Shown here: positions 44,301 to 56,300 of the stretch, one piece after another
How the letters are laid out: each line of letters starts with the position of its first letter
How positions within the stretch are numbered: position 1 is the first letter of the stretch
Origin: Choristoneura fumiferana
Lineage: Eukaryota > Arthropoda > Insecta > Lepidoptera > Tortricidae
Direction: 5' to 3'
Assembly (NCBI RefSeq): GCF_025370935.1
Contig: NC_133478.1
Coordinates: 15,543,468 to 15,607,467, forward strand
DNA: 64,000 bases
The notes under the pieces: generated by a model
What the model was told of the DNA's origin: nothing
Seen by the model: the letters and a program-made list of their open reading frames with translations, nothing else
The model's database searches: none
Made by a program: the position numbers and the translations under genes

Positions 44301-47300
44301 GTTGCGTGAGGTTTTTAAGTATGGTTTTGAAAGTCTGTTATTACGGGCGTGGAAACAAAGTTTAGATTAAAATCATATTTAATACACCTTAAAATCGTAC
44401 CAAATAAATATCGAGCATGCCACAGTGTTGCATAGTCCCCGTTTTGTTCGGAAAAAAGGGAGGACAAAGGTTTCCGAAAGACAAAACTGTCTCAAAACAC
44501 AGACATTCATTGCCCCGGAACGCATATTTGCCATAATTAATTACAGATATTGCAAAATATTCACAAAATTATTCTAATTCTAAATAAACCCGCGTAGCTC
44601 ACCCAAAAACTATTAGATTTGACATTTCGGAGACCTCACGCTACACTAGCGCCTCTAGCGGCGAATTCATTCGCGATAGCCCTCATTGCTTTAAAACAGA
44701 TTTTTACATAATTTATATAACACTCCTTTACATAATGCTACCGACGACTTTTCAAATGTACCTATTAATAGCCAATTGCTAAGTATGTGGCCCTATAGTA
44801 AGCCCTCATTTTGTCTATGTCCTTGATCATAAAGTCAAAGTCAAAAGATCTCTATTCAATTTAGATTGTAACAAGCCCTTACGAATGCCACAAAAATCTG
44901 CCACCGGTTCGGCATAACCTAAAAAGTAAAAGTGTGACGACCACTGTAGTCGACTATACTTGTCTCGCATTTGACGGACTTTACGACGTTAGTTTTCCAT
45001 AAAGCAGCATAGTTTACTGACCCGTGTCCCTGTGATGGTCGCGGCGGCGTCGCGGCGGCTCGCGGAAGGCGACGGCAACGCGCCGGTGCGTTTTCGGCTT
45101 CACCGACGTTTGGGACGTTTCCGCCGATGGGGCGGACTACAAAGACAGTTATACGTCAAGGATTTTAATTTAGACATAGGGTTTCACATAGAAATTACTT
45201 TTTCACACCTCTCCTTTCTCCCTGGCGAGAGGGAGCAAAGTGCAACTTTTCTGTTCAAGGCTTTTCTAAGTGTTTTATTGCAAATGCCATTTTTTGAAGT
45301 TGATAATTGTAAAGCCACGCCATTTTCTATGCTGGTTGTTCTTTAATAATACTTAGAATTATTTTTTTCAAGTTTATTAATGCTCGGTGTGAAAAGTTGT
45401 ATGAGCCACTCGGGAGCAAAATTATTATCATCTTGGGCGCTAACACTTGAATCCCTCATTACGCTTAGGATTCTACTTTAGAATCCCTCGCTACGCTCAG
45501 GATTCTATTGTAGAATCCTTCGCTACATTCTGGATTCAATTTACGCCCTCGCCGTACCTAAATACACCATTTTGCTCCCTTGTGACACAAATAACTATTA
45601 TAGACGTCCAAAAAGCCATTTTGAGTTTCTTGGATGTACGAGTATTTGAGAAAACAAGAAAAGCAACTCACATTGTTTCTCCAAAGCTCATAGTTGTTGA
45701 CGTTAGTTTCTGAACACGACGTCTCGTTGTTGTTGACTCGTGGCTCGGACTTGATGACTGCACTCCATGACGTTTGAGAAAATAAAACTCGCATTGTTTC
45801 TCCAATGCTCATTGTTGTTGGCGTTCGTTTCTGAACACGACGTCTCGTTGTTGTTGACTCGTGGCTCGGACTTGATGACTGCACTCCATGACGTTTGAGA
45901 AAATAAGTAAAGAAACTCACATTGTTTCTCCAATGCTCATTGTTGTTGGCGTTCGTTTCTGAACACGACGTCTCGTTGTCGTTGCTGCGAGCGACGTTGT
46001 TGTTGCCACGCGGTTCGGGTTCGATGACCGCACTAACTGATGTCTCGTTTAGTTCCTTGCATCTATGTTAAAAAAAATAAGTTTTTGGTAAAAAAAAAAC
46101 ATTTTTAATACAAGATTTTTCTGCCGACTGTACTTTTTGTTAAGTGTACTTACATTGCCACCCAAACTACATTCGCATACCAAATTTCAAGTCGATGCCT
46201 TTAACCGTTGAAGAGTTACATCCTGCGGAGTCGATCCTGGCTGGACTACCAGGATGTGACTACCAGATTATTGTATTGTCACGCAATTTACATAAGTATA
46301 CCAAATTTCAAGTCAATCCAACTACTGGGAATTGGTCGAATTTAACTTGCACGATTTAATTACAGACAGACAACGGGAGAGGTGAAACTAAATAAAAGCC
46401 TGTAAAAATGGTTGATTCAGGCGTTACTTTCACTTCTTTCGGTGTGTAATTAGCGTATGTGGTTTGGATGATATTGCTAGTAACGATATTAAATAAAATA
46501 AAAGTACACCCTTAGGTGATTCTACTAACAAGCCCGAACACGCCTAGGTTACGTCTTTCTGTTGAAGTTTCATCAGCACCAAGATCTGATACAACAAAGC
46601 TTGCATGAATATCTGATTCTGATACGACTCTATTTCTAGGGCCGATAGGACGTGTCAAATATTTTGCACGCTCCGCTGTGGCAGATATGAATGCAGCTGA
46701 ATGTACCAAATTATTGCATTGTCGTCAGAATGATTTATTTATTAAGCGAAATAAAATTTACACAGTATTACAGCTGTAAGCCAATTCATTGTAAAATTCA
46801 ACTAACGTAAGCAACTAAATACTTACTCCATTTCCATCTGTAGGGGATTATGACTACAAGAATGAAAAGTAGATATGAATTTTAAAGATTTACTTGGTAA
46901 TTATGGATTTCGAATTTGATTACAAAATAATAAAGGATGCGCGTATCGTATAGCTCCGCTCTCAAGGCAATGGTCCAGCGCCCGGGCCGTTCGCCGCCCG
47001 CGCCTCTCCCCCCGCCCGCGCTCGTCCAACGCCTTATAAGGCGTTAACATCCTGGGGGCCCGTTGGAGAGGCTGAAGGGTTTGCAGGAACTGCTGGAACT
47101 GAAGCTGGTTCCAACGCATCATCATCTTCAAGGAGGGGGCACACTCTGTTCAGCGCGCGCCGCTCTACACCTCTGATTGTCCTGAAGTCAGCGACCCGGC
47201 AAACTCCGTCCTTGCCAGGATACAGGCGATGAACTCGTGCAAGCTTCCATCTTGTGGGGGGCTGGTTGTCGTCCTTAAACACCACCATGGCACCTTCCTT

Positions 47301-50300
47301 GATGTTTTTGTATGGGTGTCGCCACTTGGTTTTTCTTTGCAACTCTTTTAGGTACTCATTCTTCCACCGTGTCCAGAAACTCTCTCTTAGCGTTTCAATC
47401 AGCTGATATCTCGTTTTCATGCTTCTTTCCGGAACAGCCGGGGGCGATGGTATCGAAGTCAGCGGCCGACCAATCAGGAAGTGCCCTGGAGTAAGAGGAG
47501 AAAGGTCGCTGGGGTTACATGATAAAGGAGTAAGGGGACGGGAGTTGAGGACCGCTTCGATTTGTGTGCAAAGCGTACTCAACTCCTCGTACGTTAGACT
47601 CGAATTACCTATCACTCTTTTTAAATGATATTTTATATTTTTTACGTTGGCCTCCCATAAAGAACCGAATGTAGGTGAGTAGGGGGGGTTAAATACGAAT
47701 TGAATACGCTCTTCAGCTGTGAAATTAAATATTGAATTCATGCCTGATTTTAATGCTCGGCCTAGTTCATTGTTTGCCCCTACATAATTTGTACCGTTAT
47801 CACAAAATAGTTTACTAGGTTTCCCTCTACGAGAAATAAATCTACGAAGACAGGAAATAAAAGCGTTACTACTTAGGTCGCTTACAATTTCTAAGTGAAT
47901 GGCCTTGGTACAAAAACATATAAATAGGCAAATATAGCACTTAGTAATTCGATTCCCGCGGCCTGTTCTACTTGAAATTGGAAGCGGCCCCGCGAAATCA
48001 CTACCACAAATTTCAAAAGGATGACTACGGCTTACTCTATTAGAAGGCAGGTGGCCCATCAACGGCTCCATTGTTTTGGCTCTAAACCGGGTACAAGTTA
48101 CGCATTGACGGTAAATTTTACGAGCCAGCGTCCTCCCCCCTAGAGGCCAAAACTGATCTCTGACGCTTGCTAGGAGCAGTTGAGGGCCAGCATGCAACAA
48201 GCGTAGATGTTCGGCTCGCATCAATAGCTTTGTTAAGTGATGCTTTCCGTGTAATAACACTGGATGTTTCTTGTCGAAGCTAAAGTCAGTGTTTTCGAGC
48301 CGACCACCCAGCCTCAGCACGCCGTCAACGTCAATGAAAGGAGACAACTGCAACACCTGAGATGAGGTAAGTTTCTTTTTATTTTTAATTAGGTTAAGTT
48401 CTTTTGGAAAAGATTCGGACTGTGATATTTTATAGGTAGTAGCGATTTACGGTACTATTTCAATGGAAAAAAATCAATCATGTAAACAAAGCAATTTTCA
48501 CGATTACTCCGTAGTTACTTACATTTGAACGCCAATCCGATCATATTTACATCTCAATGAACTCACCACTGTTTTTAACAATCACTTTATCATTAATAAT
48601 CGTGTAAATATGTTTATTTTATATAATTAATTGGAAGACGAAAATCCGTTATATTGTCAATTGACATGATATTTTTTTCCTCACCGAAGTGGTTATGTCG
48701 GTCTAGTCTCGGAATTTAGTGCTGTACCTACAAAATTAATTATTGACTGAACCAACCTTACCTACGATAATTATGGCTGGCTCTGCAAATTGAGGAATTT
48801 TTATTGGTTCAGGTTGTAGAGCGTATTCATAAGCATACCTATTAACTTATTTCGTAATATTGACATTATTAAAAACAAGCATGCCGAAATTTCATGACTC
48901 CAGCGGTTGTTATTTCGAATTGATCCCTATCTCGTGTGAATAACGGATAAAAAGTAGCCTTTGTGTTATTCCAGATGTTCAGCTATCTACATACCAAATT
49001 TCATCAAGTCCGTCTAGCCGTTTTTTTGTATAGCTTATTTTTATATTTATAATGGTAACCCGGGGCTATTGTAGCTGGGGGGATATTGTATCTGAGCCGT
49101 CTAATGGCGTCCATACGACGCCAATGCTCGCCATGTTTATGTGTGTTGTGTGAAGATAGTCTTCTGACGAACACAAACGTAAAATGGCCGAGAAGAAAAT
49201 GGCGTCGTAAGGACGCCATCAACGGTTCAGATACAATATCCCCCAGCTAAATAGCCCCGGGTCACCTTACACCCGCCATTCTGACTCTTTGCCCCATTGG
49301 ACAGAAGTTATTTATTAAAAAAAAATAAGGCGGTATAAATAAACTTGATTTTCATTTCGCTACTATTTTATCATAGCTGTAAACATACAAAATAAATACT
49401 TAAATAATGAAATATGAATAAATTCAAAATAATTATTTACTGCGATTAAGTATGTTAAAGAGCATTCACATCACTAGAGCTAACGTCAGTCAATCAGTCA
49501 GCCAGTCGTCAGTCAAGTTTAATTTCAGTAGCCACATTTTTTTAAACGATTGATTTTTATTAGGTAAGTAAGCGATTTAGTTAATTCATTAACAGTTAAA
49601 GGACCGAAAGTTCTATGAGTTTTAATTTTTATTTTACTATTTTTTATAAATCTATAAACGTATGCAACTATTCTTTTTAGTTTTAATAAACTGGAATAAT
49701 TCTCAAGATTAATTAATTGGTTAGGATCATTGTTTTCATTAATGTTAGTTTGCATTACTTTTATTTCAGGTAAGGTTATCTGTGCGGTGGGTGCCTGTGG
49801 CCATTTACACTCATTATCTTTTAAAAAATCAGGACCCTCCCACCACAGAGAGGAATTCAGAAGATGACTAGGATCTACGCCTCTTGAAGCCATGTCCGCG
49901 GGATTCATTTCAGTGGGTACATGTCTCCAGGAGTTTCTATTGGTAAGTTCATGAATTTCATTTATTCTATTACAGACAAAAGTTTTAAGGAGTTTGGGCT
50001 GCGTTTTTATCCAGCCCAGAGTGATGGTGGAGTCCGACCAGAAAGTCTTTTTATGAATGGTGCAGCGGAGAGCTTCGCTCACCTTAGCAACCAGTCGAGC
50101 TCCTAATAAGGCTGCCGAAAGCTCCAAACGAGGTATAGTCATAACTTTAAGAGGCGAGACCCTTGTCTTAGCACAAAGTAATTTAACTGTTACGCAATTT
50201 GAGTAATCCGTCGTGCGTACGTATACGCACGCCGCGTAGGCCTCCTGTGAAGCATCCACAAAGCAGTGGAGCTCACAAGCGGCTGGAGACGAGCCGAACA

Positions 50301-53300
50301 CGTGTCTCGGTACGGATACTGCAAGCAAAATATGTAAGTTATTAGCTAACTTTTGCCAAATTTTCTTTATGTTGTTCGGTACTTGTTCATCCCACGTTAG
50401 TTTAAGTTGCCACAATTTCTGCAACAGTATTTTTAGCGTTATAGTGCACGCACTGATCAGACCGAGAGGATCAAATACCTTACATGTGTTAGACAAGATT
50501 TTTCTCTTAGTGACTGTGTCATTATGATCTATATTTATGGAAAAGTTTAATTTGTCAGTGTCAGGAGTCCACTGTACGCCTAAAACACTAGATTGTTTGC
50601 TCCAGTTAAGAGACTCTGATGAAGTTGAATTTAAAAATATTTTAGGACAATTAGTACGGAGCTTATGCAAAGGAAAACATGCTGACGTAAGTACCTCAGT
50701 TACACCGTGAAGTATATGAGCTAAAGCGCTTTCACTGTCCGCACCTGTCAGTAGATCGTCCATATAGCAATCCTTTTTTATTACTTCTGATATTACAGGA
50801 TCCGGACATTCATGTGCTAACTGGAGCAGACAGCGAGTGCTCAAGTAAGGCGCTGATGCCGTCCCATACGTCACAGTGTTGAGTTGGAGCACATCGAGAG
50901 GTTTCGAAGCGTCATCACGCCACAGTATCAACTGTAAGTTCCGCTGTGACTCATGAATTTTTATTTGACGATAGCATTTTTCTATGTCACCGGTAAATAC
51001 ATATTGATGCTGACGAAATCTGATCAAAATATTAAATAAATCGTCTTGAACTACCGGACCTATGTACTGTATGTCGTTCAGAGATTTTTGTGAAGCTGAT
51101 TTTGCTGACGCGTCGAAGACCACTCTTAATTTTGTGCTCTCACTGTGATCGCGGAGGACACAATGATGTGGAAGGTAATACCCGAATTTCGGTCTTTCTA
51201 TTTTTGTTAAATGTCCTAGATCTCCATATTCATGAATAAATTCACTATAACGTCTTTTTAATTCAGGATTTTTAACTAATTTTTTCTCTAAATTATAGAA
51301 TCGTTTTGCAGCCATTTTATATGAGTCACCGAGTGCTATTTCAGGTGATTCTTTCAACGGCATCAGTACTGAAAACCTGCCGTCAGGTAAACGGTAAGTA
51401 TTTTTAATGAAGTGTTCCTCGCAAAACTCATCATCAGCTGATGTAGGTATCTTTGAGGACGGAAGCTCTTCGAGGTTCCAAAATTTTGTTAACTTTTCAC
51501 TAATTTCTCTTGTAAAATTACAGTGAAGTTTTTGAGGCGGTTTACTCAGGCTTGGAGATAAGGGGCCGGCTACTATCCAGCCGAACAGTGTATTTTGGAG
51601 GACGGGCATATTAGGACCCAGTGATATTCTTTCAGGGCACAAGATATCAAAGAATATTTCCGCCCCTAATAACATGTCAACATCTGCAGGTTGACAAAAT
51701 TGAGGATCAGCGAACGGAATGTCATTAGGTAAGTTTAGTTGAGTAATGTTTACGGCCATATTAGGCAACTGACCGGTAATTTGAGGAATAACTAAACAAT
51801 TTAAGTTTACATTAAAGTTGTTACACATAGAACTGATGGTTACGTCACACCGATCAGAAATGGTAAGTTGAAGGTTGTTAATGCCTGATATTAATAAAGA
51901 ATCAGGATTACGATTAACTAAACCTATTTTTTGTTTAAGGTTTTCCGTCAGGAACGAGGATTGGCTACCCGCATCGAGCAGCACGCGAGCCACGTAAGTA
52001 TGTTTATTCACAGGGTTAGTGACCTTAACTAAAGCAGTACCAAGCAGCACCTGCCCAGAGGATTGAACTGACAGCGTACTACGTGGAGGGTTGACGACCT
52101 CAGAGCTACTTGAAGGCTCTGACGATGTCAAAGGTAATGTATTTTTTATGATGTATTCTTTATGTAGTAACGTATTATGTTTTTTGTTACATAACCTGCA
52201 AGGGCCAAGTCTACACACCGATGCATCATGGCCTCTTCTTAAACAATTTATGCAAAGTTTTAACCTTACGGCTTCGCTCATTTTGTTATCCAGAGGTAAG
52301 CCCTTAAAGGATTCACAATCTATTATTCTATGACCTTGGTTGCAGAGCGGACATGATAATGACACTGAAGACCTAGACGGCCCAGCTGTGACAAAGGTTT
52401 TCGAAAATTTATGATGAGGTAATGGAACCTTCTGATCGTTTTTTAAATGATTGTCTTTAATGCCATGAGAAATACCTTTATCAAATCTGTTAGTTAATGT
52501 AGTTTCTAAAATGTCTGCTCTGCTGCGGAGAAATGCTATGAAGTCACTCAAGAGTGGTAAGTCGGGTAAATTGTTACGTTTTTCTTCCCATTTTCCACTT
52601 GTGATTGGATCTAATTTATTAGATATCATAAAAATTATGAGAGAATCCCATTGAGACACCGGTTGACCAAGTGTCGTCAAGGCTCTGAGATTTTTCGTAA
52701 CTACGTCAATTAAATATCGTAACGATTTATGTGATTCTTTAAGAATAGGTTCAATTTTAAATAAAGCTTTAAGATGGTTATTAATTAAGACCTTCTTATT
52801 GTCATATCTTTGACATAATAAATCCCACGCCAAATGATAGTTCGGCGCAGAAAACTCAATTGATTTAATCACTTGTGCCGCGCTTCCTTCCAGCGAGGAA
52901 CGTAAATAGTGAAATTTGTTTATGTCCGGAACTGACTCATTTTTATGTATAAGCGATTCAAAAGTGTCCCGGAACTCTAACCACATAAAATAGTTACCGT
53001 CGTACGATGGCAACTTAATGACAGGTAACTTTACGTTAAAATTATCCTGATGAGAACAGCTACTATAAGAACTTCGTTTATTTTCCTCACCAGAAGGACG
53101 CAGCTTAAGCAATGATTGGGCGCTAGAAATATTGGCGTAAAATTTTGTTTCAGTTATTTCCCGTTCCTTTAACTGCTCATCCAGAACTGAACAACAAGAT
53201 TCTATGTGAAGTTGACATCTTTCAAACTCAGAAAATAACGCTTCTATTCGCAAGATTCGCATATTTAATTCATTAAACTGAGATTCAGATAATTCATCTA

Positions 53301-56300
53301 CCTTTATTTTCTTTAAATCATTAAAGTAATTTTCAAAATTAGTCAGCCTCCCTCTAATTGAACCACGTTGTTTTATTAACTCTTTTAATCTTAAATCTGC
53401 TTCGAGATCATTAATATCTTTCGGTGACATCATTTTTAGTTACTAAAATAATAAAGTAGGTAGGTAGTTAAGTGAGCAAAGGCAAACAATAAATCTAGTT
53501 ATAAGTAAATAAACTGTGCATCAAACCAGGCAGGAATTGCAAGCGCGCAGAAGTGCAGCGCTTAGTTGGCCAAGGTCAACGCAGCCAGCTGATCGATGTC
53601 GCGTAGGTACGGGAGCGAGCCGATGGATACTTCGATGCGCGAGCGCACGGTACCCGCAGCACATCGAATGTTCGAGACCCGCCCGACTCCTGTAAACGTC
53701 GGCCGAAACTGCCTTAAGTTTTACGTAATTACACTTAGGTATAGGTAGGAACTCGAAATAGAAATGGTAAATTAAGTACTTAATCGTACACTAAAAATAT
53801 TTTAGCATAAATGGCTCGTAGAATGGGAAGCGCAACGAAAGAAGTAGGTAGGTAGGCATATGCAATCGATTAGCGTATTGAAAAACTTGCTATAGAATTA
53901 AGTAGGTAAAATTATAGAAGTAAAAATAGATGTTTAAGTTACGCCAAAATTAAGCTGCAATGTAGTGGGGTAATTAGGTATTTTCTATAGCAGACTAAAA
54001 TGCAAAAATGCGCTTAAGCTAGTCACTTTAATGTCTCACTTTAATGCGTGAATTTATATGCCTTAAGAAATGTGCATTTAGCAAAATTAGGCCAGGCAAG
54101 CACACGAGAAAGTAAATAAATTCTTACCCGTGAGCCCAGCTTTATAAGTGCTATGATAAAACGGTCGTATTCAGAGCTAAGCTAACTAAGACACACAAAT
54201 CAAAGTTCCGAAAGGGTAATAAAGGTAATTAAAGCTAATAAAGGAAGGAAAGGCACTCCCCTGCTTCTGAAGACCGCTGCACACGCTGCCGCACCGCCAC
54301 TTCTTCTTGTCCCCAGTTCACAGGCCAACCCGGTTCCTTTCTATACGCGTCTCGAAACTTCTATACGATGTAAATTAACAGTACACCCTTAGGTGATTCT
54401 GCTAACAAGCCCGAACACGCCTAGGTTACGTCTTTCTGTTGAAGTTTCATCAGCAGGGGATTGATACTACAAAGATGCATGAATATCTGATTTTAACGAC
54501 TCTTTTCTAGGGTTATTAGGACGTGTCAAATTTTGATTAAAAATAATAAAGAATGCGCGTACCATATTGCATCCGTCGTCAGAATTAATTTATTAAGCGA
54601 AATAAAATTCGCAGTATTACGCTCTCCAATTCATTGCCTCGTAACGCTAAATACTTAACAATCCATCGGCTCAGAAAAACTCAAACATATGCGACAAAGT
54701 TCAACTCATCGACTTGAAAAAAAGGTCAGATTCGGCTGCTGATGACAGAAGGGAGTTAAGACTCGTTAGTGCCCGAATAACAGGGGAATTACGATGCGGC
54801 ACAGTACGAGTCTTTGGTACTGCAAGCAGACTATGGTCACGTGGTCTGTGAAGATTTTTAGGGGAAATTGGGACTGCCAATCTTACGAGCATCGTCACCA
54901 GATCAGGGCAATCTGAATTGCCTCGCAAGATGTCACACGCCATTGTCAAGAGAGTGTAGTTACGTCTCACTTCGAGAGAATTAAAGCCAATTTGACCAAG
55001 AAGAAGTTTTGTTGGTACAACAGAGGGTACCCATACATTTTTTTGTAAATAAACCTTAAGAAGGCCTTTTGCACTTTTTCAAGATGCAAAGCATAAATAC
55101 ACTATTAACTACATTATGCATAATTGCCAAGTTTCGTGTCAATCCAACAATAATAAGTGGGTGAAAATCAAGTGTCAATTCAAAATATAGACAGACGCAT
55201 GCTTACCTTTCAAGTGATTGATTATTAGCCTTGTGCGAATTAGACTTCTCCGTTTCAGATCCGGTAGTCATACTCATTTCTCGCCGCTTGTTACGTCTCT
55301 CGATCGACATCTGGAAACACATGAAAAGAAAAACTCATGAGGACAAAAACAGGCAGACCTCGGGAACGGTTTTTTATTTTTCTATCTATGGAGACCGTGG
55401 GGCACACCATGCGAGTGACAGTTAAATTTTACGCATGATAATGTAAAAGAAGTATCTAATCGTTTTGTACTGTTTATTGCTGTTGGTTCAAATCCATTCC
55501 AGTGGTGAAATTGATTCAAAATTTGCAAAAAAAACCTTGCATATTTTTTTTTATAAAATCTTATTCTGTCTTATGAAGCTAATTATGATTGTTTTTTTTT
55601 GGAGTCTTTTTGTTTTTTTTTCTTTTTGTCTGTTTTTTTTTTGTGGTCCAGCAGTGGTGTAGGGGTTATAGAATGCAGCACGGATTGCTGAGGACCTGGG
55701 TTCGATTCCCAGTGCTGGTCTCTTTTTCTGGTTTTTCTGTGCATCCAAGTCTCAGTTTGTATTTTCGTTACGAAGCTAAACTAACTTTTTTAGCATAAGT
55801 TGCTACACGGACTACTTGACTGTCGCCCACATGGTGTCCCCCATGGTTTTGACCGTGTTAAGACACTTCAACTTGTCGAGCACCTATATGTCCTCATTTG
55901 TGACACATATGAACAACCTTTGTTCCACTAACCTTGACATCGTGTTTCAGCCGCGCGTACTTCTCCTTCAGACACCGGTACTTGTCGGGCAAGGCCCGCG
56001 CGTCGTGTCGCGGCGGCGCGAGACGCTCGCTCACCAGACGCGCTCGCAGCTCCTCCAGATGGCACGCGTGCTGTGTCCGCAGACGCTCCACCTAGAATAA
56101 AACTAATGACGTAAATAGAAAAAAAAAAGTTTGATTCAATTCAATATTGTTGTGTATAAATCTTTATAATGATGATGGTGTCCTGTTATCGGGGTTCGTG
56201 GAGAAGTTTTCCATTTGGTTCGATCTTGCGCAGCTTCTTAATCTTTATAATAACAAGGCAAAATATAAATCTGACCTCAGCTCTATAGTCGTGCCGCAGT

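Larger units (their letters stand above)
46502..54660 (-). mobile_element. BEL/Pao-type LTR retrotransposon, interrupted
   Basis: Direct repeats of about 300 bp flank two large - strand ORFs: 46502-46825 and 54372-54660 share GTACACCCTTAGGTGATTCT, CGAACACGCCTAGGTTACGT and TATTAAGCGAAATAAAAT. I read them as diverged LTRs. Order on the - strand is leader (54371-53434), Gag-protease-RT-RNase H ORF, about 1.17 kb of unrelated DNA, integrase ORF, then a G/A-rich stretch near 46996-47015 (polypurine-tract-like) before the 3' LTR. It sits in the CEP164 intron, same strand. The break and diverged LTRs suggest an old, inactive copy. Confidence 0.8.
45923..55206 (-). other. Large CEP164 intron carrying a BEL/Pao element
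   Basis: The intron proper is 46063-55206 (9.1 kb). It holds dispersed repeat A (46110-46400), the BEL/Pao element (46502-54660) and a remnant of repeat A (55085-55160). Phase 2 on both sides (AG|A, Arg) supports the join across it. Confidence 0.7.

Noticed and set aside
45703..45933. Independent small protein encoded by the tandem copies
   Set aside because: The ORF simply reads through duplicated exon and intron sequence of CEP164 in mixed frames.
48357..49530. An ordinary spliceosomal intron in the BEL/Pao pol gene
   Set aside because: There is an acceptor-like left edge but no donor at the right edge; BEL/Pao pol is normally unspliced and the segment contains independent repeats.
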